Assembly (NCBI GenBank): GCA_964586595.1
Contig: CAZPHB010000026.1
Span: 1-29,713, forward strand
Direction of reading: 5' to 3'
Origin: REEB481 sp964586595
Lineage (GTDB): Bacteria; Bacteroidota; Bacteroidia; NS11-12g; UBA955
Length of the DNA stretch: 29,713 nucleotides
Below are positions 1 through 8,568 of the stretch, one piece after another. Within the stretch, counting starts at the first letter, position 1; each line of letters begins with the position of its first letter. Below the pieces are notes generated by a model, which worked only from the letters and a program-made list of their open reading frames with translations, was not told the DNA's origin and did no database searches. The translations under genes and the position numbers were made by a program.

Positions 1-387
1 GGGGGGGTAAAAATCAAAATCGTCAAAAACAGACTGCTAACCCCTTGATAATCTGAACACTAACTATTCCAGAAAAAACGTTTTGGACAGCCGTGAGATG
101 AAATAAGGTATGAGTTGCATGAGCGTGCTGTAGATAAAATTCATTTTAAGCACGAAAAGCCAGCGAACTGGATAAGTTGGAGCGGTGGGGTTCGCAATTC
201 GGTGGGGGCAGGCGCCATGTGGTTCGAGAGCCTCACCATGACAAAATCTTACTACTTAAAACCAAAACCCAGTTCGATAGGGGCAGGCACGATGACAGGC
301 TCCCCGAAGGCATTCGGCTGATGGCAAGTATGCGCCTTTCATCATGTGCAGCCTTGATTTTTTGGACAGCCGTGATTAGACTCACAT
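1..387. other. Gene-poor left end with short repeats
   Basis: No convincing coding region is visible between the contig edge and the DUF4249 gene. The stretch holds a 16-base direct repeat (TTTTGGACAGCCGTGA at 81-96 and 360-375). Between the copies are two degenerate relatives of the repeat core found near 21150-21700, one inverted around 221-240 and one forward around 294-315. The open frames here have no recognisable domain or signal peptide and look accidental. This may be repeat debris or the remains of a small mobile element, but nothing proves either. Confidence 0.5.
81..375. repeat. 16-bp direct repeat pair, 279 bp apart
   Basis: TTTTGGACAGCCGTGA occurs exactly at 81-96 and again at 360-375, where extra T residues precede it. 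The enclosed sequence contains two imperfect copies of a GGGGCAGGC-type stretch (near 205 and 280). The arrangement could be a deletion footprint, a recombination scar or a pair of element ends. No transposase is visible nearby to decide between these. Confidence 0.55.
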
Positions 388-1323
388 TCAGAATTGTATA
401 TAAAACACATCCGCTGTGTATGCGCCAACCACCCCATATCCACCGGGAACATTGGAAAAGATGCCTCCGCCTTGCCCCACCGGACTTCCTAATAAAGAAA
501 GGTGCAGGGCTCGGTCGTTATAATAGTGATATAAATCCTGGCCCATGCGCTCCAGAATCACCTTCATGCCCAGGGTGCGGTAATTGCCGTTAAAAGATGT
601 TCTGGGGATATTAAAAGTGCCAAAACGCAGACGTTTATTCAGACCATTCAGTGCTTCATCCGTAAACAGTATTTCCGTTTTATTCAATCGGTTTACAGCA
701 TTGTAAAGGAATGCATTTTCACTGCCGCTGATTTCTTCTTTAATGCTAATCAGAATAGAATCTCTGCTGCCGCCATTATTCACGTAGCGATATTGGGTAT
801 GCAGGAGGTATAAACGGTAGCAATCTGCCGTAGCGGCGGTGTCGCTCAGGTTAAAACTGATGCTGAAGTAGCGGCCGCCCGGAGGCATAAGGATGCTGGC
901 CGTATCAGGATTAATGAGTGATACTTTTCCCGGAATCTGAACAGGTATTTGCCAGGACTGCTCCGGGTGATTCACAACCAGGGAAATTCGCGCTCCGGCA
1001 GCAGGCGAGGTGGCCGCTGAACCATACTTTCCGGCTGACTGATAAAGGGCACTCCCCACCTGATTTCCATTGCGGTACCAGCGGATATCTGCGTCGGACA
1101 CAGGCGCAAGCGGTTCAGGATCTGTGACTAACTGGGTTTTCCAGTAGTAAAACACCATAGGTGAATCCGGCGTGATGAACGCGTAGAACACCGGAGCAGC
1201 GCGCACGCCGGGACCGGGATCCAGGTTAACTACTTCCTTACACGATGAGCCCAGTACACAAACCAGCATCATCCCCAATACAAAGCGAACACGGTTCAGC
1301 GGAAGGTCTAAAAAGTGATGCAT
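388..1323 (-). CDS. DUF4249 family outer-membrane lipoprotein
   Basis: This 311-residue protein matches the DUF4249 family, whose genes usually sit directly downstream of a TonB-dependent receptor in Bacteroidota. A hydrophobic N-terminus (about residues 13-26) ends in a cysteine at about residue 28 (LGSSC followed by KE), read as a lipoprotein signal. The remainder is rich in beta-type sequence. The ATG start lies 8 bases after the stop of the TonB receptor, so the two are almost certainly co-transcribed, receptor first. By analogy the lipoprotein would act at the cell surface with the receptor, but its ligand is unknown. No separate promoter is visible. The family call is from overall resemblance and context. 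Confidence 0.8.
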   Translation of the reverse strand: MHHFLDLPLNRVRFVLGMMLVCVLGSSCKEVVNLDPGPGVRAAPVFYAFITPDSPMVFYYWKTQLVTDPEPLAPVSDADIRWYRNGNQVGSALYQSAGKYGSAATSPAAGARISLVVNHPEQSWQIPVQIPGKVSLINPDTASILMPPGGRYFSISFNLSDTAATADCYRLYLLHTQYRYVNNGGSRDSILISIKEEISGSENAFLYNAVNRLNKTEILFTDEALNGLNKRLRFGTFNIPRTSFNGNYRTLGMKVILERMGQDLYHYYNDRALHLSLLGSPVGQGGGIFSNVPGGYGVVGAYTADVFYIQF

Positions 1324-1331
1324 GGTTCAAA

Positions 1332-3977
1332 TCAATTCATGGTGGCGCGCCAACTGATGTTTGGAAGCAGCGGAAGAAAACTCACCGAATACAACCTTCT
1401 TTTTCCCTGATCATCGTACCCCAGTTGCAGGTAAAACGGATTCACCCGGTTGTAGGCATTGAATAAGCCCAGGCTCCAGGTTCTGGTATAGATTTTTTTC
1501 TTTTTCTCAAGACTGAAATTGATGTCAAGCCGATGGTTGTCGGGCGTACGATAGCCGTTCCGCGGACCGTAAATAAACACTTCTCTGAACGGCTCATCAG
1601 GCAGTGGCGCGGGATAGCGCTGAATGGGCTGTGTTACGGCAAATCCGCTGTTGTATGTCCATACAGCTGAAGCATGCACGCCTTTGTTAAACTTATGTGT
1701 AAGCACCACAGCCAGGTTGTGCCGTCGGTCGTAGCGGTATGGAAAGGGATTTCCTCCGTTGATTTCCGCAAACTGCCGTGTGGCGTGGCTCCAGGTATAG
1801 GCAATCCAGCCGCGTGTGCGACCGGTCACTTTCTCCAGCAAGGCTTCATAACCATAACTCAGTCCGGAACCTGCGGTGATGTTTTGTTCCCAGTTGATGC
1901 CTGTGGTGAGGTAATCGGCACCTTCTTTATAGTCGAGCAGGTTTCGGTATTCCTTGCGGAAGGCTTCCGCAGCAAACTGAAAGCGCTTCAGGTTGAGCGT
2001 GATTCCGGCAGAATACTGCCTTGCCTGTTCCGGACGGATGGAATCGGTACTGGGCACCCACAAATCGGAGGGCAATCCGAGGCTTGGGTTGCTGAGCAGA
2101 TGGAAAAACTGCTGCATGGAAGAGTAGCCCACACGCAGCCACAGCGGCCCTTTGGCATTCCACTTCAACTGCAAACGCGGCTGCGGATTGATATACCAAC
2201 CTTCCGGAACCTTAAACCCGGAATGATGCACGCCGGCCTGCAGCAGCAACCGCGCATCGGGTTGCCAGTGGAACTCATAGAAGCCAAACAACTCCAGGGC
2301 ACTGCGCGGCTGATCGCCTTCCCGGGTGCTGCTGTAGGCCTGGTTTAACTGATTGGAGTAGATGCGTAATCCGGGTTGCAGCATCAATCGCGACGCCTGA
2401 AAACCTGTTTTTAGATTCAGGGAAGGACGCAAGGAAATACCGGCCTGGGCGCGCACTCCCGTTTGGTCGATGCCGGAAAGAAAACGGTATTCTGTGGTTT
2501 GGTTGATGCGTGCATTCAGTTTCAGGTTTTCGCTGTTGATGGTGAAACCTTGCAGGAATGAATACGCGTAGGAGGTGTAAAACGCCAGCGCTTCCACCTG
2601 AATCCCGGAAGCACTGTGGTAATTCCATTGTACCGAGCCCAGCACATTTCCCCAGTTGTTCTCCTGGTTGCGTCGTTCCCGGTTTATCGTACTGTCGTTA
2701 CCATAGCGGCTGTAATCCGCATAATACAGGCGATCTGCGCCCACATAGGTTTGGGCATGCAGGCGGCTGCGCTTAGAAAATCGATGGGTAATCTTCAGGT
2801 TGGCGTCAAAGAAATAATATCCATTGGTGCCCAGCGTATCGGTGGCACCGCTCAGTCGGCCGAACACATCTGCCATAAAATCGAGGTGACTTCGACGCGC
2901 CGAGAGCAGCAGGCTGGTGCTGTTTTTCCGCAGTGGAATATCGAGCATCAGTCGCGAGCCGAGCACGCCCACCGAAGCAGCGCCTTTGAACCGCGAAGCA
3001 TTTCCTTCGAGCGTGCGCACATCGACCATGCTGCTGAGACGTCCGCCCTGCGCTGCGCTGAAGCTGCCTTTATGCAGCACCGCGTGGTTTACGATGTCGT
3101 GGTTGAAAATGCCAAAGACCCCAAACAGGTGGTAGGCATTAAATACGGGAACACCGTCCAACAGCACGAGGTTCTGATCCGGACTGCCACCGCGCACATG
3201 CAAACCGAACAAAGCTTCGCTGCCGCCATAAGAACCCGGATACAGCATAAAAGCCTTCATCAGATCAGGCTCACCGAGCAAAAAGGGCAATCGCTGGGCT
3301 TTGGTTCTGTTCACATCAATTTGGTCCGATTGTCCGCTTTTGATGGGACGCACATCTTGCTGATCGGGCGCGTAGATGGTGAGTTTTTCCAATTCGGAAG
3401 CATCCTGAAGGCGGTATCCGCGCACATAATCACGGCCGGCACGCAGGGTATCGCGTTTCACCATATAGCCGGGATAGCTGATGCGCAGGCGTGAAGTGCC
3501 CTCGGGAAGCAGCAGGCTAAAATATCCATGTTCGTTGGTAAAGCACAGGCGCTGGCTGCCTTCCAAAGCTACCAGCACACCGGCCAGTTTCTCGCCTCCG
3601 GCGGAATCCGTGATGGTTCCGCTGATGCGGTATTCCTTCCCCAGCTTCCCCGGAGCCTTCAGCGCACGCAAGACCAATCTGCCTGAGCCTTCGTGCAGGT
3701 AGGTCAATCCTGCTTCCCAGAGCAATTCCTTCAAGGCATCGTCCAGTCGCCTGTTGCGCATGTTCAGGCTGTACAAACGGTCGGTTTGGATCAGCGCAGC
3801 GTCGTAGTGGAACGAAACACCTGTGCGCACCTCGAGTGTTGCGAGGATGAACGTGAGTGGTTTTTGGTCGAGCTGAAGGGTGAAGCGTTGCTGCAAAAGC
3901 TGATCCGCCTGAGCCGATAGCACATCCGCCTTGGACAGGCCAAGAAAGAGCAACAGCCGAGGCAGGAAGAACCTCAT
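1332..3977 (-). CDS. TonB-dependent receptor with STN and carboxypeptidase-like N-terminal domains
   Basis: An outer-membrane beta-barrel receptor of about 881 residues. I chose the ATG at 3977 over one 39 bases upstream because a clean signal peptide begins there (MRFFLPRLLLFLGL). Order: signal peptide; an STN/secretin-TonB short domain of about 75 residues; a carboxypeptidase regulatory-like beta-sandwich (starting YRISGTITD); a plug domain with LHVRGGSPDQNLVLLDGVPV; then a long barrel ending in an aromatic-rich strand. STN domains often signal to FecR-type anti-sigma factors, but no sigma/anti-sigma pair is present here. The DUF4249 lipoprotein follows after 8 bases, a standard receptor-lipoprotein pair. 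The substrate cannot be told from sequence; uptake of a TonB-dependent nutrient is inferred from the family. Confidence 0.9.
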   Translation of the reverse strand: MRFFLPRLLLFLGLSKADVLSAQADQLLQQRFTLQLDQKPLTFILATLEVRTGVSFHYDAALIQTDRLYSLNMRNRRLDDALKELLWEAGLTYLHEGSGRLVLRALKAPGKLGKEYRISGTITDSAGGEKLAGVLVALEGSQRLCFTNEHGYFSLLLPEGTSRLRISYPGYMVKRDTLRAGRDYVRGYRLQDASELEKLTIYAPDQQDVRPIKSGQSDQIDVNRTKAQRLPFLLGEPDLMKAFMLYPGSYGGSEALFGLHVRGGSPDQNLVLLDGVPVFNAYHLFGVFGIFNHDIVNHAVLHKGSFSAAQGGRLSSMVDVRTLEGNASRFKGAASVGVLGSRLMLDIPLRKNSTSLLLSARRSHLDFMADVFGRLSGATDTLGTNGYYFFDANLKITHRFSKRSRLHAQTYVGADRLYYADYSRYGNDSTINRERRNQENNWGNVLGSVQWNYHSASGIQVEALAFYTSYAYSFLQGFTINSENLKLNARINQTTEYRFLSGIDQTGVRAQAGISLRPSLNLKTGFQASRLMLQPGLRIYSNQLNQAYSSTREGDQPRSALELFGFYEFHWQPDARLLLQAGVHHSGFKVPEGWYINPQPRLQLKWNAKGPLWLRVGYSSMQQFFHLLSNPSLGLPSDLWVPSTDSIRPEQARQYSAGITLNLKRFQFAAEAFRKEYRNLLDYKEGADYLTTGINWEQNITAGSGLSYGYEALLEKVTGRTRGWIAYTWSHATRQFAEINGGNPFPYRYDRRHNLAVVLTHKFNKGVHASAVWTYNSGFAVTQPIQRYPAPLPDEPFREVFIYGPRNGYRTPDNHRLDINFSLEKKKKIYTRTWSLGLFNAYNRVNPFYLQLGYDDQGKRRLYSVSFLPLLPNISWRATMN

Positions 3978-4083
3978 ATCATTGGGAAAGTAACGGAAAC
4001 AAAAAGGCAAGTGCAACTCCGGCCGTTTTTATTCGACAAAGCCGCAGCGCACATCATCGGCACAAACGCGGCATTGCGCCAGC

Positions 4084-4791
4084 TTAGCTTCCTTGCAGGT
4101 CGGCGTAGTTAAACACCTTCTTCAGCAATTCAGAACCGCGTTTCGCCGGGTTGGAACGGATGGCATTTTCTTCTTTCTCAATTTCAGCAAACAAGGCCGT
4201 GGTTGCCTTCTCGGTGACATAGCCTTCAAGGTCGGTTGTAACGGGCTTCACCAGCGGAATTTTATTGTACGCTGCGGTTAAATCACCCCAGTAGCGCGTA
4301 GCGCCAACGCTGTTCAGCGCTTCAGAGATGCTGGGTTTAAAGGCGGCGCGCAAAGCGGCTCCGGTGGTATTTCTGAGGTAATTGGTGGCCGCGCCTTGTC
4401 CGCCTTTCAAAATGCCCATGGCGTCGCTGAAGCTCATGTTGCTGATGGCATTCACGAAAATGGGTTTCGCCTGAAGCATGGCCTTTTCTGCGCCTTCATT
4501 CAGGGCCTTCACGGCACGATCCACTTCAGCACCCAATCCGATGGCGCGCAGCTTTTGTTCCATGCTGGCAACTTCCGGAGGAAAGAGGATTTTGATGAGG
4601 CTGTTGTTCAAGAATGCGCCGGGCTTTGCCAGTAAATCGGCGCCATTTCCGGTTCCGTTGCGCAGTGCCTCTTTCAGGCCGGCAACCACTTCTGACTCGG
4701 TGGGAATAGGATTGAGCTGGGCCGCATGCTGCAGGATGTCACAGGCCGGAAGGCTCAACAGCAGCGCGATGGAAAGGAATCTTGCTTTCAT
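4084..4791 (-). CDS. DUF4197 domain lipoprotein
   Basis: A 235-residue protein resembling the DUF4197 family over most of its length. The ATG at 4791 is preferred to an upstream TTG because it opens a short lipoprotein-type signal (MKARFLSIALLLSLPAC, then D). The mature part is helical and alanine-rich, with a long conserved block (ILFPPEVASMEQKLRAIGLG) and a repeated NAIS/SEAL-like helical pattern. The family's function is not known. It is transcribed alone: a TATTTTTG -7 element lies at 4805-4812, and the TonB receptor downstream begins over 100 bases after its stop. Location is inferred as an envelope lipoprotein. Confidence 0.8.
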   Translation of the reverse strand: MKARFLSIALLLSLPACDILQHAAQLNPIPTESEVVAGLKEALRNGTGNGADLLAKPGAFLNNSLIKILFPPEVASMEQKLRAIGLGAEVDRAVKALNEGAEKAMLQAKPIFVNAISNMSFSDAMGILKGGQGAATNYLRNTTGAALRAAFKPSISEALNSVGATRYWGDLTAAYNKIPLVKPVTTDLEGYVTEKATTALFAEIEKEENAIRSNPAKRGSELLKKVFNYADLQGS

Positions 4792-4804
4792 GTTCAAGGA
4801 TGGA

Positions 4805-4812
4805 CAAAAATA
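4805..4812 (-). promoter_or_regulatory. TAnnTTTG -7 element for the DUF4197 gene
   Basis: On the minus strand the sequence reads TATTTTTG, an exact match to the Bacteroidota -7 consensus TAnnTTTG, 13 bases upstream of the chosen ATG. No good TTG is visible about 19-20 bases further upstream, so this is a half-supported promoter. Confidence 0.4.
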
Positions 4813-4836
4813 GTTCCAATTGCACGCACCTCAGGC

Positions 4837-6318
4837 CTATTCAGTGTCGTCGCCGGTGAGCATGCTGCCGAAGAGGTCGGCAAACTGCATGCTGCCATCG
4901 TTGAAGGTTTTGCTGAGTTTCGAGATGGCGGCAAGTCCGTGCAGGATCAGTTCCATGGCGGTGTAGATGTGTGCGGCCTGGTTCAGGTGCGGGAAGTATT
5001 TCAGTGCCAGATCGTACAAGCCGGGTACTTGATCCAGGGCTTTGCGGTATTCGGCGTCGTTCATGTTCAAGGAAAGTTCAAGCAGGGAACCTTCACCAAA
5101 CCAACGGGTCACTTCGCGGTACGGATCCAGCGGCTTTTTGTCGTTTTTACGCGTCTTGCCTTCCACCGGACAATAGCGTGTGAAGCTTTCGCGGATGCTT
5201 TGGATGATGAGGTTCAGCGCCACATGATAAGGCCCTTCCAATTCACCTTCATACACCATTTCGATTTTACCATTGATGGCCGGAACCGCGGCGTAGAGGT
5301 CGGCAACGCGCAGCACGGTGCTTTGGTCGCCGCTCAGGATCATCCTGCGCTCGGCGGCGCTCACTACCTGCTCAAATACGGAGATGCTGAGGCGTGCTGA
5401 AACTCCACTCTTCTGATCCACAAATTCACTTTTCCGCGCCTGAAAGCCAATTTGTTCCATGAGCAGACGCATCAGCTCGGGAATCTCGACGGAGGCGCGC
5501 TGCGCCGCGCTGAGTCTGGCTTCCTGTGCCGTAATGGCCATAGAGGTTTCAATATCCTTAGGATAGTGCGTGAGGATTTGACTTCCAATGCGGTCTTTGA
5601 GCGGAGTGACAATGCTGCCGCGGTTGGTATAATCTTCGGGGTTGGCCGTAAACACGAATTGGATGTCGAGCGGCAGGCGCAGTTTGAAGCCTCGGATTTG
5701 CACATCGCCTTCCTGGAGGATGTTGAACAGCGCTACCTGAATGCGTGGCTGCAGGTCGGGAAGTTCGTTGATCACGAAGATGCAGCGGTGGCTGCGCGGA
5801 ATGAGTCCGAAGTGGATGGCGCGGGGATCGCTGTAGGGAATGTTGAGGTTGCTGGCTTTGATGGGATCCACGTCGCCTACGAGGTCGGCTACCGACACAT
5901 CGGGTGTGGCCAGCTTCTCTACATAGCGGTCGTTGCGGTGCAGCCAGCTTACCGGCGTGGCATCGCCGCGTTCGTTGATGAGTTGTTTCGAGGATTCCAG
6001 CAAAGGCATCATCGGATCTTCATTCAGCTCACTGCCTTCGAGCACCGGCACCCATTCATCGAGCAGCTGGGTCATCAGGCGTGCCATGCGTGTTTTTGCC
6101 TGACCGCGCAAGCCCAGCAGGTTGATCTGGTGGCCGGAAAGGATGGCGTGCTCCAGATCGGGAATAACAGAATGTTCGTAACCCAAAATGCCGGTAAATA
6201 CCGGTTTTTGATCGCGCAGCGCAGCAATCAGGTTGCCCCGCAGTTCTTCTTTAATGGATTTAGGTCGGTAGCCTGCCGCTTTCAGTGCGCCAAGGGTATG
6301 AATGTGTTGATGATCCAT
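4837..6318 (-). CDS. MoxR/magnesium chelatase ChlI-like AAA+ ATPase
   Basis: A protein of about 493 residues. The ATG at 6318 is preferred to one 63 bases upstream because the conserved-looking sequence begins there (MDHQHIHTLGALKAAGY). It is an AAA+ ATPase of the MoxR/ChlI type. The P-loop is GLRGQAKT (69-76), with Ala for the usual second Gly. The Walker B region is FVINEL (about 182-187), with Asn where Asp is usual. Sensor 1 is TANPED (224-229) and an arginine-finger candidate is LKDR (240-243). The C-terminal part is helical. Such ATPases normally work with a von Willebrand A-domain partner that is encoded nearby, but none is visible here. The role is unknown; chaperone or remodelling activity is inferred from the family. 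Confidence 0.75.
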   Translation of the reverse strand: MDHQHIHTLGALKAAGYRPKSIKEELRGNLIAALRDQKPVFTGILGYEHSVIPDLEHAILSGHQINLLGLRGQAKTRMARLMTQLLDEWVPVLEGSELNEDPMMPLLESSKQLINERGDATPVSWLHRNDRYVEKLATPDVSVADLVGDVDPIKASNLNIPYSDPRAIHFGLIPRSHRCIFVINELPDLQPRIQVALFNILQEGDVQIRGFKLRLPLDIQFVFTANPEDYTNRGSIVTPLKDRIGSQILTHYPKDIETSMAITAQEARLSAAQRASVEIPELMRLLMEQIGFQARKSEFVDQKSGVSARLSISVFEQVVSAAERRMILSGDQSTVLRVADLYAAVPAINGKIEMVYEGELEGPYHVALNLIIQSIRESFTRYCPVEGKTRKNDKKPLDPYREVTRWFGEGSLLELSLNMNDAEYRKALDQVPGLYDLALKYFPHLNQAAHIYTAMELILHGLAAISKLSKTFNDGSMQFADLFGSMLTGDDTE

Positions 6319-6660
6319 GTTGCTGCAAATGGTACAATAATGAGGGAGAAATGTTTCAGGCAAGCGCAGAAAAGGCAGCACAAGAAACGCTTACTTTCAC
6401 CACCACAACAATTCTTCAGCCCCTGCTGTAATGCACGGAGATTTGCGAAGTACTTGGGCCGTTGAATATACAGGGTTGCACCCTACTGTTTTTTACAGGA
6501 AGGTTTCCGGATGAACCACGCCATAGGCTTGTTTTTTCTGGTACTGGCGGTGTATTTCATCTTCAGGAAATAAAATATCATTCCATCCGGAGTTTTTCCT
6601 TAGACGAAGTTTTCGTTTACACCCGTGTGCGCATATCGATCTATGCTGCTGCATGCATGA
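6319..6660. other. 342-bp intergenic stretch without a supported gene
   Basis: This lies between the divergent AAA+ gene (minus) and the miniprotein (plus). Just upstream of the AAA+ start the minus strand reads TACCATTTG, one base longer than the usual -7 consensus. A small hairpin (AGGGT, loop TGC, ACCCT at 6472-6484) is followed by T6 at 6489-6494, but no plus-strand gene precedes it. A 77-codon minus-strand frame at 6493-6726 lacks any domain and overlaps the better-supported miniprotein. Confidence 0.5.
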
Positions 6661-6792
6661 ATGAATGAAGTGAAAACCCAGGCAAAGCGTGAAAAGAAAA
6701 AAGCAAGTTGGAATTTTTACGGGCAAGGAACAGTTCTATTCCTGATAAGCTGGGGCATCATGGCGCTGCTCCTGAGCGGCTATCAGCAATAG
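6661..6792 (+). CDS. 43-residue single-pass membrane miniprotein
   Basis: A short reading frame starting ATG AAT GAA GTG and ending CAA TAG. The product has a highly charged, lysine-rich N-terminus (KTQAKREKKK), then an aromatic linker (SWNFYGQG), then about 17 hydrophobic residues (TVLFLISWGIMALLLSG) and a YQQ tail. This layout, basic head followed by one membrane span, is typical of small inner-membrane proteins with the N-terminus inside. The ATG at 6661 is preferred because two overlapping upstream ATGs (6653, 6657) stop after three codons. It ends 12 bases before the convergent ATP-grasp gene stops. I do not recognise a family. It could be a chance frame, though the amphipathic composition argues against that. 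Confidence 0.55.
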   Translation: MNEVKTQAKREKKKASWNFYGQGTVLFLISWGIMALLLSGYQQ

Positions 6793-6804
6793 CGGGCCGT
6801 GGAA

Positions 6805-7755
6805 CTAGTTCAACAGGGCAACAGCCGGAGTATCTGCATTCATGCTGCCTGAACGAAGCAACTTATGTCTGGAAAGCATTCGGGTGAACAGCGTTTTCAA
6901 GCTCTGTCCATGATGTTGGAGTATTTGTGGAAACAAGCTTTTCACGGGATGTAGATTAGGCATGGCATTTACATCCAGGAGGTAAACAACATGGTCATGC
7001 ACCCTAAAATCGCAGCGCGACATGTATTCCAATCCCACGTACTGATGTGCGGCAAGCGCGGCATTGCTGAGCTGTTCGCGCAAAGACTCATCTAATACCG
7101 GAAAAAAATCGCGTGTTGTTGTGCCGTACTCCTGGCCTGCGATGAACACTTCACGCTTTGGAAACGGAACAATTTCCACAGGTGGGAGTGTTTCGTAGCT
7201 CATACCTGTGGCATCGGGCAAAACGGCAACAGAGAACTCACGTCCGTTGAGGTAGGGCTGTACCATCCATTCTTCAGGGTTAAGCCTGTGGAATGTGTTG
7301 CGCAGTTCGACACTGCTTACGATGGAGATGTTGCGGTGACAACCTCCGGAAACAGGTTTAACGATATACATCCCTTCTTGAATTTCACCTTCTTGATTCA
7401 GTGAACGGGCTACAGGAAGACCAAAATCGCACAGCAGTCTTTCCACTTCCTTTTTATGTTGCGCCAGTTGCTGCACGTTCCCTCTTGCTGAGAGGTGTGG
7501 GATTTCGTGCTGGTCCAGCCAAGCGGCCACTTCCCATTGCATCATTTGTTTAAACCCGTAACACAGGTTCACCACGCAATAGTATTGCGACAGAAGATCT
7601 GCGAGCTCGGCACAAGGATCGATCATGTGAATGATGTCCACTTCATACTTTGGATTCAAGGATTGGCATACCTTTCTTACGGTTGCTGTGTCTATATTTT
7701 CCCGCCAGGGAGTAAAACGGCTGTCGGCATACAAGATGGCGATGTGTTGTTTCAT
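6805..7755 (-). CDS. ATP-grasp ligase, D-Ala-D-Ala ligase-like
   Basis: A 316-residue cytosolic protein. The ATG at 7755 (MKQHIAILYADSR) is preferred to one 24 bases upstream. An N-terminal nucleotide-binding-like domain is followed by an ATP-grasp domain with recognisable blocks: MYIVKPVSGGCHRNISIV (phosphate-binding region), EWMVQPYLNGREFSV (adenine/metal region), and CDFRV..VYLLDVNAMPNLHP (metal-binding Asp and Asn). The last block corresponds to the EINTxPG region of D-Ala-D-Ala ligases but reads DVNAMPN, so the acceptor may differ. Gene order gives no clue: neighbours are a miniprotein (convergent) and an unrelated envelope gene (divergent). An amino-acid or peptide carboxylate-amine ligase is the safest call. 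Confidence 0.7.
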   Translation of the reverse strand: MKQHIAILYADSRFTPWRENIDTATVRKVCQSLNPKYEVDIIHMIDPCAELADLLSQYYCVVNLCYGFKQMMQWEVAAWLDQHEIPHLSARGNVQQLAQHKKEVERLLCDFGLPVARSLNQEGEIQEGMYIVKPVSGGCHRNISIVSSVELRNTFHRLNPEEWMVQPYLNGREFSVAVLPDATGMSYETLPPVEIVPFPKREVFIAGQEYGTTTRDFFPVLDESLREQLSNAALAAHQYVGLEYMSRCDFRVHDHVVYLLDVNAMPNLHPVKSLFPQILQHHGQSLKTLFTRMLSRHKLLRSGSMNADTPAVALLN

Positions 7756-7943
7756 GCGGGAACGATATTCCGTCAACACTTTTACCCCAATGTGATGGGG
7801 TTTTTATGATATGTTATAAGAGCCTCTGGTCTGTGAAACCAAGTGCGGGTCAGGCGGTTCGCACAGCAATACCTTTTCCTTTGGAAGCCTCCGTATTTTG
7901 CTAGAAAGCAACTATTTTTAACCTTTGAAAAATTCTTGAACTC

Positions 7944-8564
7944 ATGAAATTAGAGACATCCTTTCGGTTTCTTATGATTGTGGGCACTTGTTGCCTGTTG
8001 CAGGAGTTGACTGCTCAAGACAGAATTCTTCTTCGTGACAGCACCGATATTCAGGGCAAGATTCTTCGCGCGGGCCGCGATACGGTATTGTACACCACAA
8101 CGAACAGCGACGGCACAGAATATAAAATTGCCACCACCCGCATCAGCAGCATTGTTTATGAAAACGGATCAACGGCGCGTTACTTCACCGGACAGTCGAA
8201 GGCCTCATCAACCCTTGCCCTGGATTCCCAGGAACTTGCGCAACAGAAAATCGGCACACGCGCTGAGTTGGATGCTTCGCGCAATAACCGAACTTTCCCG
8301 GGCGGAAAGGTGGCCGGCGCGCTGGCCTTTTTCCTTACTCCGGTGGGCGGGCTGCTGCCTGCCGCGGCCATTGCACTGGTTACACCGCCTAAGCGCCGCT
8401 GGACCACCTTCGACAGCACCTACGCAAGCAACGAAACCTATGTGCGCAGCTACCGCAAAGAAATCCGCCGTGACAAGTTGCGCTACACCATAGCCCAATA
8501 CAAACAGGGATCGTATTTATTTTGGGTCTGTGTGCTGATTGGCGCGGGCATCTGGCTGCTGTAA
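7944..8564 (+). CDS. Secreted/membrane protein of unknown function, paralogue of 23754-24401
   Basis: A 206-residue protein with an N-terminal signal (to about QELTAQ), a beta-rich segment of about 50 residues (DRILLRDSTDIQGKILRAG, ending IVYENGST), a hydrophilic linker, a Gly/Ala/Pro-rich hydrophobic segment (FFLTPVGGLLPAAAIALV), a charged stretch and a final C-terminal membrane helix (FWVCVLIGAGIWLL). The gene at 23754-24401 has the same architecture and aligns along its length, so both belong to one family, which I cannot name. It sits alone between divergent and convergent neighbours; its stop is 4 bases from the end of the convergent stress-protein gene. An envelope role is inferred from the signal and membrane segments. 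Confidence 0.65.
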   Translation: MKLETSFRFLMIVGTCCLLQELTAQDRILLRDSTDIQGKILRAGRDTVLYTTTNSDGTEYKIATTRISSIVYENGSTARYFTGQSKASSTLALDSQELAQQKIGTRAELDASRNNRTFPGGKVAGALAFFLTPVGGLLPAAAIALVTPPKRRWTTFDSTYASNETYVRSYRKEIRRDKLRYTIAQYKQGSYLFWVCVLIGAGIWLL

Positions 8565-8568
8565 GCCA

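Noticed and set aside
2616..3494. Plus-strand 292-residue frame inside the TonB receptor
   Set aside because: A shadow frame opposite a clearly coding, domain-bearing gene; it has no recognisable features of its own.
6493..6726. 77-residue minus-strand frame
   Set aside because: No domain or convincing signal, and it overlaps the miniprotein on the other strand.
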